A stretch of 64,000 nt of DNA from an uncultured Porphyromonadaceae bacterium (GTDB lineage Bacteria; Bacteroidota; Bacteroidia; Bacteroidales; Muribaculaceae), in NCBI GenBank assembly GCA_946410185.1, contig CAMJZI010000003.1:1-64000 (forward strand). The letters run 5' to 3'. Shown piece by piece: positions 41,177 to 49,726 of the stretch. The notes under the pieces were generated by a model. The model was not told where the DNA came from and did not search any database. It saw nothing but the letters and a program-made list of their open reading frames with translations. Position 1 is the first letter of the stretch, and each line of letters opens with the position of its first letter. The position numbers and the translations under genes are program-made.

Positions 41177-41303
41177 TCACACTATCAAACTCTTCACCAG
41201 ACTACCCGGTGGCACAGGCTTCACAACAGATCGGTTTTGGAAAGACAAGAAGGGCCGGCATGGCGCATAGCTTCATCTGGGTGCAGGCGCCCTTGTGGTT
41301 ATC

Positions 41304-41368
41304 CGGCTCATCAGCCGACAGTGATGAGCCGCCCGCTGCATGATGGTGACCATCTGCGGCGGGCGGCT
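41304..41368. terminator. Two overlapping stem-loops downstream of the minus-strand T9SS gene
   Basis: CGGCTCATCA...TGATGAGCCG (41304-41331) and AGCCGCCCGCTGCA...TGCGGCGGGCGGCT (41327-41368) share 41327-41331. Confidence 0.65.
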
Positions 41369-41400
41369 ATCGGTAGTTCTTACTTTGTTTTGATTGTTAT

Positions 41401-42348
41401 TTACCTGACAACTATCTTTTTGCCCTGGTGGATGTAGATGCCGGGCACGGTGGGCACATCCTTGCCCACGGCACGGCCCGTCAGGTCGTAGTAGTTCTCG
41501 TCCAGCGGGCGGCGCGGCTGGTCGGCCACCACCTCGTCAATGCCGACGACAATGCCTGGACGGTAGCGCATGCCCTTGTAGATGATCTGCCCGTCCTTGA
41601 CCACATGGCTCAGGCCACACCACTCCTGGTAGTCGGCATCGGGATCGGGCTTGCGTGTGAACGGCGTCAGCAGGTCGCCCAGGTCGCGGCTGTCAAAGCC
41701 GATGCCCTCCACCACATAGGCCAGCGTGTCACCATCCTCGTTCACATTCGCCCAACGCTTACACTGATAGCCTTCTATCTCAATGGTGTCAGCCAGGAAA
41801 AAGTTCTCCTCGGTCAATATTTCATCTGGCGCCAGACGGTCCTTCAGAGTCTCTTGGCAAAGCATGTAGTAACCATCCTGACCATAATAAACAAAATTGT
41901 AATTTTCATTATTTCCTACAAACCCCTTCTCATATAAAGCATACATTGTGAACACGCCGCATGAACACCCATAGAATTCTATAAGGTTTCGGCCTTGCTG
42001 CTGCACTCTCTGGTAAGCTTCGTTCTTGTAACATTTAACTTCGCGCCAGTAGTTCCCAATTCTCGCTATTAGGCTGTCTCTGCGGCCCATTCCGCCATCC
42101 TCAGTATAATAGTAACAGGCATTATACCAAAAATTATGGGCATCAACCTCAAGAATTTCCCCATCGAGTTCATAAGAATAATAGTAACTGGTTGTATCAC
42201 CGTTATTGATGATGACTTTCTCGTTAACCCATTTTACGCCATCCCGAACCAACATCAGAAATTCAGGTGAATCCTGGGCTAATAGCTGGCCGATACATGA
42301 AAGCGCAAAAAAGAATACTAATGTGATCTTTTGAATAATTTGCTTCAT
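41401..42348 (-). CDS. Secreted protein with T9SS type A-like C-terminus
   Basis: Signal peptide MKQIIQKITLVFFFALSCIGQLLAQ; C-terminus LDENYYDLTGRAVGKDVPTVPGIYIHQGKKIVVR. Confidence 0.75.
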   Translation of the reverse strand: MKQIIQKITLVFFFALSCIGQLLAQDSPEFLMLVRDGVKWVNEKVIINNGDTTSYYYSYELDGEILEVDAHNFWYNACYYYTEDGGMGRRDSLIARIGNYWREVKCYKNEAYQRVQQQGRNLIEFYGCSCGVFTMYALYEKGFVGNNENYNFVYYGQDGYYMLCQETLKDRLAPDEILTEENFFLADTIEIEGYQCKRWANVNEDGDTLAYVVEGIGFDSRDLGDLLTPFTRKPDPDADYQEWCGLSHVVKDGQIIYKGMRYRPGIVVGIDEVVADQPRRPLDENYYDLTGRAVGKDVPTVPGIYIHQGKKIVVR

Positions 42349-42406
42349 AATTATTGATTTTGATTTGCAAAGATATATAATAATTTCATTTAATCCAGGA
42401 ATATTA

Positions 42407-44815
42407 TCAAAAACATGATGGCGTTATTTTCAAAGCCGCCCCACGTTCAACCTTAAAACCGTCCTCAAGATGAGCAGTTCCAGCAATCTCTATTTCATAG
42501 GACACTCCTGATTTAACAACGACATTACCACTCGTTCGATTCTCATCAATGTTACTGCCTGCTGTAAAGTCGTTTGCAATCACATACTGCGAGTTTAGAA
42601 TTGTCGTATTCTGGATTTCGATTGGTGCTATATATGGAAAATGATTATATTTATTGACCATAATCAGGCCATTAGGTGATACGCTACTAAATGTCACTGA
42701 TGTTGAAGTCCCTAAACAGGATATTTGCCTCCCATTATTACTGATATATGAAAGCTGAGCACCGTTGACTCCTTCTCCAGATACTATAATGGAATGATCA
42801 GTCCTGGTAATCGATATATTATTGAAAACAATAGGGTTGTCTGTCCAAATTTTGACCGTGGGATCACCAATATAATTATGTATCTTTGAAATTATGCTAT
42901 GTCGTTGCACTATATCTCCAGATTTAGCTAAAATCATAGCTTTATTTAAATTGTATTTCACTTCTGGAAGATTAAGATTATTGGCAAATCTTCTCAAAAT
43001 TTCTCGAGATGGAATGTTCTGTGTTTCTTCTGTAAATCCAATATAAACAGGTCCCCCATAGTCCTTTCCTGTAGTAAAGGACTCACCAAAACAGATTCCG
43101 TTATAGTTGTAGGGAATCGTGTGACAGGCTAAAGAGTAATAAATCATTGGCCTGTATTTATTTTGAATCATATTCAAACTATTTCCTGTCTCTAATGAGT
43201 CAGCATTGTTTTCGCTATCTAGCGCCCAAATGAAATAGCTTCTATTCTGATTATCCGCTCCATATGTTTTAATTCTTGTCGATGAGCCATGATTCTGCGA
43301 GCATAAAAAACCGTAATGGTTTGTATTTATCGAGTCAATTATCTCTTGTCCTTTGGGATAATTGGCATTCTTTTGCTCGAAGATTGTGTCTTGCCTGTCA
43401 AACATTGATGCAAAGAATGGAATCTCTTTTGATAATTCTCTTTTATCCAAATCACTGGCTGTGAATAATGATTGCTTCAGGTAATCAGTATTTTCTCCAT
43501 GCCCGGGATTCATCTCATATCTAAATAACTTATCAGTGTAGTTTTCGATCTGTTCCGGTTCCTTAGCTAAAATGCGGCCCACAAATAAATCTGGCTCAAC
43601 ATCTATCTTTAATGTTAATAAGTTAGATCCCAGCTCACAATAATACCAATCTGTGAAACATTCGCTATTTGGAATATATGGTTCTATCCTATAAGGAACA
43701 TCAGAGCCAACAAGTAAGACATATTTGGTACCATTGTACGTGTATGCATACCTAAGGTACTGTCTAATCTTTCCGAAACCCGTTGTATCACAAATGATAT
43801 CGACACCGTTACTGTTCTTTTCTACCAATCCGTTACGAGAATAAAGATTTGAATATATTTGATTCAGAGTCATTACTCTCACTCTATATCCCTCTTGTCG
43901 TTTTAACGCGGCTAAGCGTCTTGTTGAATAATACAATTCAGGTGTTGTTATAAATAAGTATTGATAACTATCTTCAGATGCAATAGAATCTGTGATTATC
44001 TTGGTCGTGTCTATCGGAGTAGGGTCTCCCGGAAAAAATGTGCCACTTCCATTCAGCCCCTCGCCTCCGGTCAGTCCTCCCTGAATGATGATGAGAGAAT
44101 CGTTATTCGCGTAATTATGTCTAGGAGCATTGATTGAGACTAAATCGGGATTGACAACCATTGATTGCGTGAGTTGGTAACCTTCCTCCCTCAATGAACT
44201 GTCATTCCTGACTATGGGATAAATGGACATGGAATCGCTAAGCTCATAGCGCAGTGTAATGTTACAGGTTCTAGCTAATCTCACTAGGTCAGAATTCCCT
44301 GTGTGGAAATATCTGAACGGCTGTATCGCCACTGTAACAATATGGTTCTCGCCTGCAAGGAAACCCTCACCCGCAACCCAGGCCATCTGAGAAGGGTAGT
44401 AACTTTCTGAATAATAAGCGCTACTGTCGGGAAGCGCGACTATTAACGAGTCAGATGAATCGATGCATATCGGAACTTGGCACGGATATATTAGATGATC
44501 CAGATTCTGGTTGATCCAAACCCGAGGAGTGACCGTGACGGTGAAGTTCGTCGCATTATATGGAACCGAGAACTTAAGATAATCAACGGGCAAGGACGGC
44601 ATTCCTGGTTCACCGCTGTTGAACATGCCGTAATAACTTACCGTAGAATAGGTTATCCCAGCAAGCGTGTCGGTTCCAATGGTCAAGTTACCGCTTGAGT
44701 ATTGTGCGGTATAGGAAGCTGAATTGCCGACGGCCGCTCTCGACGTGAGAGTCCCTGCTGCTGTCGACACCAGCAATGCTGCCGTCAACAGGTATAGATA
44801 TCTGTTCTTTTTCAT
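42407..44815 (-). CDS. Gingipain-like C25 family cysteine peptidase
   Basis: Signal peptide; YLFITTPELYYSTRRLAALKRQEGYRVRVMTL; LFVGRILAKEPEQIENYTDKLFRYE; FLCSQNHGSSTRI (His); YYSLACHTIPYNYNGICFGESF (Cys). Confidence 0.85.
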   Translation of the reverse strand: MKKNRYLYLLTAALLVSTAAGTLTSRAAVGNSASYTAQYSSGNLTIGTDTLAGITYSTVSYYGMFNSGEPGMPSLPVDYLKFSVPYNATNFTVTVTPRVWINQNLDHLIYPCQVPICIDSSDSLIVALPDSSAYYSESYYPSQMAWVAGEGFLAGENHIVTVAIQPFRYFHTGNSDLVRLARTCNITLRYELSDSMSIYPIVRNDSSLREEGYQLTQSMVVNPDLVSINAPRHNYANNDSLIIIQGGLTGGEGLNGSGTFFPGDPTPIDTTKIITDSIASEDSYQYLFITTPELYYSTRRLAALKRQEGYRVRVMTLNQIYSNLYSRNGLVEKNSNGVDIICDTTGFGKIRQYLRYAYTYNGTKYVLLVGSDVPYRIEPYIPNSECFTDWYYCELGSNLLTLKIDVEPDLFVGRILAKEPEQIENYTDKLFRYEMNPGHGENTDYLKQSLFTASDLDKRELSKEIPFFASMFDRQDTIFEQKNANYPKGQEIIDSINTNHYGFLCSQNHGSSTRIKTYGADNQNRSYFIWALDSENNADSLETGNSLNMIQNKYRPMIYYSLACHTIPYNYNGICFGESFTTGKDYGGPVYIGFTEETQNIPSREILRRFANNLNLPEVKYNLNKAMILAKSGDIVQRHSIISKIHNYIGDPTVKIWTDNPIVFNNISITRTDHSIIVSGEGVNGAQLSYISNNGRQISCLGTSTSVTFSSVSPNGLIMVNKYNHFPYIAPIEIQNTTILNSQYVIANDFTAGSNIDENRTSGNVVVKSGVSYEIEIAGTAHLEDGFKVERGAALKITPSCF

Positions 44816-44827
44816 GGCGGTGAGTGT

Positions 44828-45838
44828 TTATTTGGTCAGGATCATCTTCTTGCTGTCAACTAGGGCACCATCGGCGACGAGGGCATAGAGGTACATTCCC
44901 GCTTTCAGGTCACGGGCGGTGACTGTCACCTGGCTCTCGCCGCGCCCCTGTGCGGGGATGCTCTTGAGCTGCTGCCCCTGCAGGTCGTAGATGTAGATGA
45001 CGGCATTTGACACGCTCTGCGGCAGGCTGTAGCGTATCACGGTCTCGCTGCTCCAGGGGTTGGGCATATTCTGGTAGAGCCTGGACTCGGTGAGTCTGGA
45101 TTCCGCTTCATTGGCGGTATGCTCTGGAGCGTTGTTGGTGTCTGCTGCTTCTTGCTTGAGTTCGGCCAGCTCGGCGCGCAGCTCGTTGATGGATTGCACC
45201 AGGATGGGTATCAGACCGATGTAATCCACGCTCATGTAGCCCTTGCTGTCGGTGTGGACCAGTTCGGGGAACACATCCTTCACATTTTGGGCGAGGAAGC
45301 CGTAGCGCTCGCTGTCATCCTGGGTTCCGCTCTGGAAACGCCCGGTCGGCAAGGACGTTTTCAGGTTATAGGTGACTGGCTCAAGACCCTGTAACGATGA
45401 CAGCACTTCACCGACGGGCTCGATGTTCTCCTTGAAACGCTCATCGGACTGCACAAACACACCGCTCGATACCACATCACAGTTGAAATTGAAACTGCCT
45501 GAGAGCTGAGGGTCATAATAGGCTAAGGTCGATAGCGGGGTGGTATTTCCCTTCGTGATGTAAACACCATCCTTGCCGTGCAGCCACAACTGGTTGGTGT
45601 TGCTGTTCCCGTATTCGCCGACGGCCACATAGGCGCTGTCGCCAAAGGTGATGTGTCCGCCTGCGCCATGGGCCGTCTCGTCACCGAAGATTTTAAGCAC
45701 CGTAGCCGTGTCAGGATCGCTGGCAATGGGGTTGGCACCAATCTCGGCATGGCCACTGTTGCGGATAATTAACTGCGCATTCATCGTGCCGGCGCTTGCC
45801 AGCAGGCAGAAAACTGCCATAATAATCAACTTTTTCAT
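44828..45838 (-). CDS. Secreted protein with peptidase S74/tail-fibre chaperone-like domain and T9SS type A C-terminus
   Basis: SDERFKENIEPVGEVLSSLQGLEPVTYNLK...YGFLAQNVKDVFPELVHTDSKGYMSVDYIGLIPILVQSINELRAEL; C-terminus NPWSSETVIRYSLPQ...GMYLYALVADGALVDSKKMILTK. Start at the internal ATG 45838. Confidence 0.85.
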   Translation of the reverse strand: MKKLIIMAVFCLLASAGTMNAQLIIRNSGHAEIGANPIASDPDTATVLKIFGDETAHGAGGHITFGDSAYVAVGEYGNSNTNQLWLHGKDGVYITKGNTTPLSTLAYYDPQLSGSFNFNCDVVSSGVFVQSDERFKENIEPVGEVLSSLQGLEPVTYNLKTSLPTGRFQSGTQDDSERYGFLAQNVKDVFPELVHTDSKGYMSVDYIGLIPILVQSINELRAELAELKQEAADTNNAPEHTANEAESRLTESRLYQNMPNPWSSETVIRYSLPQSVSNAVIYIYDLQGQQLKSIPAQGRGESQVTVTARDLKAGMYLYALVADGALVDSKKMILTK

Positions 45839-45877
45839 TTTTTCTAACGATTTAAAATATGGATTTGACTGTTGAAA

Positions 45878-45922
45878 TTTTCCCGATTTCATCGGAGATT
45901 TTGGTCGATGAAATCGGGAAAA
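45878..45922. terminator. 17-bp perfect hairpin between the DUF3244 and S74 genes
   Basis: TTTTCCCGATTTCATCG-gagattttggt-CGATGAAATCGGGAAAA. Confidence 0.85.
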
Positions 45923-45928
45923 CGGTTT

Positions 45929-46300
45929 TTAATAAGTGGAGAAAGTTCCCTCGTAGATGTTCCCTGTTGGGGACTCGATAGTGATGGCGTGGGTGCCCGT
46001 CGGGAGCGACGACACGTCGATGGTGTCGTAGGTGCCGTTGACCACGGTCGAGATCTCCACGTAGCCGCTGCTGGCCGAGGAAATCTCCACATCATAATAA
46101 CTCACATAGCCTGTGCCATTTATACTAACTTCCTGATTATAAAAATCATCGATAGTATAATACACAGTGGGCATGTCTAAAACAGGGGAGCCGGAACGAC
46201 CACCCCCTTTGTGATTCAAAGTAATTGACTGTTGCTCTGTATCGGCAAAAAGTTGCATTGCCGACAACATTAAAATGGTAGATAGTATAAACCTTTTTAT
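45929..46300 (-). CDS. DUF3244-like small secreted protein; apparent non-canonical start
   Basis: In-frame translation upstream of the first ATG (46270) gives (I/M)KRFILSTILMLSAMQLFADTEQQ, a signal peptide; mature part VSSLPTGTHAITIESPTGNIYEGTFSTY resembles DUF3244. Confidence 0.7.
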   Translation of the reverse strand: MKRFILSTILMLSAMQLFADTEQQSITLNHKGGGRSGSPVLDMPTVYYTIDDFYNQEVSINGTGYVSYYDVEISSASSGYVEISTVVNGTYDTIDVSSLPTGTHAITIESPTGNIYEGTFSTY

Positions 46301-46327
46301 AGTGATAAAAATTAAAACTCATCGATG

Positions 46328-46335
46328 CAAAGTTA
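46328..46335 (-). promoter_or_regulatory. Putative promoter of the DUF3244 gene
   Basis: TAACTTTG -7 box on the minus strand with TTG 20 nt upstream (46356-46358). Confidence 0.6.
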
Positions 46336-46498
46336 CTGGAAAGCATTGGTAAATGCAAGTTTCCTGATGTAACGCCGGAAAAGCTAAAACGCTGATATTC
46401 CGTTGATTAAAAAGGCGATTTTGTAACGCTCATTCTTCAGTCCGCTTTTAAGGACCTGAACGGGGTAGGATTCCCGTGATTTTTGATTAATTTTGCCA

Positions 46499-48199
46499 AT
46501 GATGAAAAAGAAACAAATATGTATTACCGCCATCCTGTGTTTATGCATCATGACGTGTTGGCTGACCGGTTGCCACGGCGGGGAGCCCAGTTATGATGAC
46601 CGGCTGATTGCAGCCGACAGTCTGCTGCGCGACAATGACCCTGACAGTGCCCTGCAACTGCTGTCAGGCATTGACGGCAGCGGCCTGGCAAACTCAGGCG
46701 ACCGTGCCTACCATGCACTGCTATCTACCCAGGCGAGTTATCGATGCTATGCCGAGATAACGAGCGACAGCACCATTGATGTGGCCCTCGACTACTACCG
46801 TAGCCATCCCGAAGAACAGGAAAAGCTGACGCGTGCTTATATTTATAAAGGTGCGGTTAGCGAAGTGCTTGGTGACCCCGAGACAGCGATGACTTACTAT
46901 AAACTGGCACGCAGCAACGCCGCTATCAGCGATCATTTCAATCTGGGGTATGCCAACCTGCGCATCGGGTATTTGTATCGTGATTTTCTGGTGGCCGATA
47001 GCGCTAACATCACCCACTTGAAGGCAGCGCTTCATCACTTTGAGCAAGTGCCTGACAGCTTTTATGTGGTGATTTGTACGTCAACAATCGGCAATTGCTA
47101 TTGGGCAATTAATAACAGCGATAGTGCAAGCGCATATCTCGAACAGGCCGACACACTCGCCAAGAAGTTGCAACTCAGGGCATTGGAACAAACCAACCTG
47201 GTATATCTCGCCGACATGAAAATGTATGGCCCTGATTTACATAACATTGAACAAGCCAAAGACATCGCCCTGTCGTTGCTATCCAGCAAGGATTGTCCTG
47301 ACGATGAGCGAGAACAATTGCTCTTAACAGCTGCCTTCACGCTGGCACAGCTCAATAAGGTGGACTCGGCAAAACTCTTCTTAAAACAGGTGGACAAGAG
47401 TAATTTGAACGATGGGCTGAGGGTTTTCTATCATAGATGCCATGCCGAACTGGCGCGCTGCAGCGGGGACTTCGACCAATTCAAGTATCACTTCAAACAA
47501 GCCGACGAAATCGCGGACTCGCTGGTAACCAACGACATGCAACGCCAGTTGCGGGATGTGGAAGCGAAATATGACAACGAGACACTGCGGTATGAGGCAT
47601 TGAAGTACAAGACCAACTGGCAACTGCTGCTGTTGGGCAGCCTGCTGGCGTTGAGCCTACTGGCCATCGCCTTGCTGGCCATCGCCCGCAAGGCGGCTCA
47701 ACGCAAGCGACAAATCAGCGACAACCAGGACATGATTGAACGCCTGCGCAACGATGCTGCCCGACTGTCGTCGCAGCTCGCCGCCAATCGGGAAATGAGC
47801 GACAGCCTCAAGACCACCATTCGCCACCAGATCGATACCTTCACCCACCTGGTCGAGATTCACTACACCCAGTTCACCAGCCATCCTGAGAAGTTCAGTA
47901 CACTCTTCCAGAAGACCTACAACGCCAATCAGCCCGACACATCGTTCTGGTCAAACATCCGCACCTATGCCGACAGCACCTGCAACGGCATCATCACCCG
48001 CACCCTTGAGAACCACCCGTCGCTCAACGAGAGCGACGTGCGGTTCCTGAGCCTGTGCTGCTGCGACATGCCCACGATGGTGGTGATGGTGTGCATGGGC
48101 TATAACGATGTCCACTCGGTCTATAACAAGAAACGCCGCATTACCGCCAAGCTGGGACCCGGCGTGAGATTAGACGACTATATCCTGCAGTTCAAGTAA
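46499..48199 (+). CDS. TPR lipoprotein/TM protein with C-terminal HTH-like region, putative regulator
   Basis: Lipobox CWLTGCHGG; TPR-like repeats; TM WQLLLLGSLLALSLLAIALLAIA; coiled coil; C-terminal NESDVRFLSLCCCDMPTMVVMVCMGYNDVHSVYNKKRRITAKLG. Confidence 0.8.
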   Translation: MMKKKQICITAILCLCIMTCWLTGCHGGEPSYDDRLIAADSLLRDNDPDSALQLLSGIDGSGLANSGDRAYHALLSTQASYRCYAEITSDSTIDVALDYYRSHPEEQEKLTRAYIYKGAVSEVLGDPETAMTYYKLARSNAAISDHFNLGYANLRIGYLYRDFLVADSANITHLKAALHHFEQVPDSFYVVICTSTIGNCYWAINNSDSASAYLEQADTLAKKLQLRALEQTNLVYLADMKMYGPDLHNIEQAKDIALSLLSSKDCPDDEREQLLLTAAFTLAQLNKVDSAKLFLKQVDKSNLNDGLRVFYHRCHAELARCSGDFDQFKYHFKQADEIADSLVTNDMQRQLRDVEAKYDNETLRYEALKYKTNWQLLLLGSLLALSLLAIALLAIARKAAQRKRQISDNQDMIERLRNDAARLSSQLAANREMSDSLKTTIRHQIDTFTHLVEIHYTQFTSHPEKFSTLFQKTYNANQPDTSFWSNIRTYADSTCNGIITRTLENHPSLNESDVRFLSLCCCDMPTMVVMVCMGYNDVHSVYNKKRRITAKLGPGVRLDDYILQFK

Positions 48200-48226
48200 C
48201 AAGCGGCCACAGGAGTGGAGGCTACG

Positions 48227-49684
48227 TCAGGCTTCCAGGCCGCGGTCGATATTGCGTTTCAGGGCTTCGACGTAGTTGTTGATGCGTTCCATCTCGCGCG
48301 GAATCTGGATGCGCTGTGGGCAGTGTTCAATGCACTGGCCGCAACCGATGCAGTGGTCGGCCTGGCGCAGCCTGGGCACCGAGCGGTCATAGCCGATGAG
48401 GAAGGCCTTGCGGGCACGGGCATAGTCGGGATCGTTGCGGTCGCGCGTCAGGTTGCCCTCGGCGATGCACTTGTTGTAGTGGGTGAGCACGCCGGGGATG
48501 TCGATGCCGTAGGGGCACGGCATGCAGTACTTGCAATCGTTGCAGGGGATGGTGTTGTAGCCCACAATCTCGTCGGCGATGCCGTAGAGGAAGTTTTTCT
48601 CCTCGTCGGTCAACTCCTCCAGCGGACAGTAGGTACACAGGTTCTCCTTCAAGTGCTCCATATAGGTCATGCCGCTCAACACCGTCAGCACGCGCGGGAA
48701 CGAGCCGGCATAGCGGAAGGCCCACGAGGCCAGCGAGCGCTCGGGGTCACGGGCCAGGATCTTGCGGGCCAGCGGCTGCGGCAGCGAGGCCAGGCGGCCG
48801 CCCAGCAGCGGCTCCATGATGACGGCGGGGATGCCGCGCTTGTCGAGCTCGGCATAGAGGTACTCGGCGTTGGTGTTCTCCTCGCTGAAGTCCTTGGCGT
48901 GCCTCCAATCCAGATAGTTCAACTCAATCTGAACGAAGTCCCACTTGTACTTGTCGTGGTTGGCCAGCAGATAGTCAAACACGGCGATCTCGCCATGATA
49001 GGAGAAGCCCAGGTTGCGTATCACGCCTTTCTCGCGCTGCTCCAGCAAATAGTCGAGGATACCGTTGTAGATGTAGCGGTTCCTGAACAGCTCCATGGCC
49101 TCCTCGCCCGTGCCGCCGCCAATGGAGTGCAGCAGCAGGTAGTCGATGTAATCGACCTGTAGCTCCTTGAGCGAGTTCTGGAACATCTCGATGCTCGCCT
49201 CGCGGGTCTGGGTCTCGGGGGCGAAGTTGGACAACTTGGTGGCGATAAAGTACTCGTCGCGCTTGTGGCGGCTCAGGGCGATGCCCGTGGCGCGCTCGCT
49301 CAAGCCGCGGCAATAGGCAGGCGATGTGTCAAAATAGTTCACGCCGTGCTCGATGGCATAGTCCACCTGACGGTTGACCATCTCCTGGTCAATCTCGGCA
49401 TCGTTGTCGCGGCCGAAGGGTTTGCCGTTGGTGGCGGGCAGGCGCATCATGCCGTAGCCCAGGATGGAGACCTTCTCATGGGTCTTGGGATTCTCGCGGT
49501 AGGTCATCTTGCCCACGGGCGGCTCCTGTGCCGGAGCCTTCTTGTCATCACCTGTCGCACAGCTCACGATGGCAGGTGCCGCCGCAGTGGCGGTGCCCAG
49601 CCCTAACGCCTTGAGAAACGTGCGGCGGCTCATGGTTTTGCCACCAACATTATTGTGGTTATGCTTGTTATTGCTCATCTTCAC
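48227..49684 (-). CDS. Tat-targeted aldo/keto reductase with C-terminal Fe-S region
   Basis: MSRRTFLKALGLGTATAAAPAIVSCATG Tat/lipobox-like leader; FDTSPAYCRGLSERATG; CNDCKYCMPCP; CIGCGQCIEHCPQRI. Confidence 0.92.
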   Translation of the reverse strand: MKMSNNKHNHNNVGGKTMSRRTFLKALGLGTATAAAPAIVSCATGDDKKAPAQEPPVGKMTYRENPKTHEKVSILGYGMMRLPATNGKPFGRDNDAEIDQEMVNRQVDYAIEHGVNYFDTSPAYCRGLSERATGIALSRHKRDEYFIATKLSNFAPETQTREASIEMFQNSLKELQVDYIDYLLLHSIGGGTGEEAMELFRNRYIYNGILDYLLEQREKGVIRNLGFSYHGEIAVFDYLLANHDKYKWDFVQIELNYLDWRHAKDFSEENTNAEYLYAELDKRGIPAVIMEPLLGGRLASLPQPLARKILARDPERSLASWAFRYAGSFPRVLTVLSGMTYMEHLKENLCTYCPLEELTDEEKNFLYGIADEIVGYNTIPCNDCKYCMPCPYGIDIPGVLTHYNKCIAEGNLTRDRNDPDYARARKAFLIGYDRSVPRLRQADHCIGCGQCIEHCPQRIQIPREMERINNYVEALKRNIDRGLEA

Positions 49685-49691
49685 TTAACTC

Positions 49692-49726
49692 TCTAAACAC
49701 TAAACTCTAAACACTAAACTCTAAAT
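49692..49726. repeat. 14-bp tandem repeat (TCTAAACACTAAAC) x2.5
   Basis: Direct reading; fills the intercistronic gap and overlaps the upstream stop codon. Confidence 0.92.
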
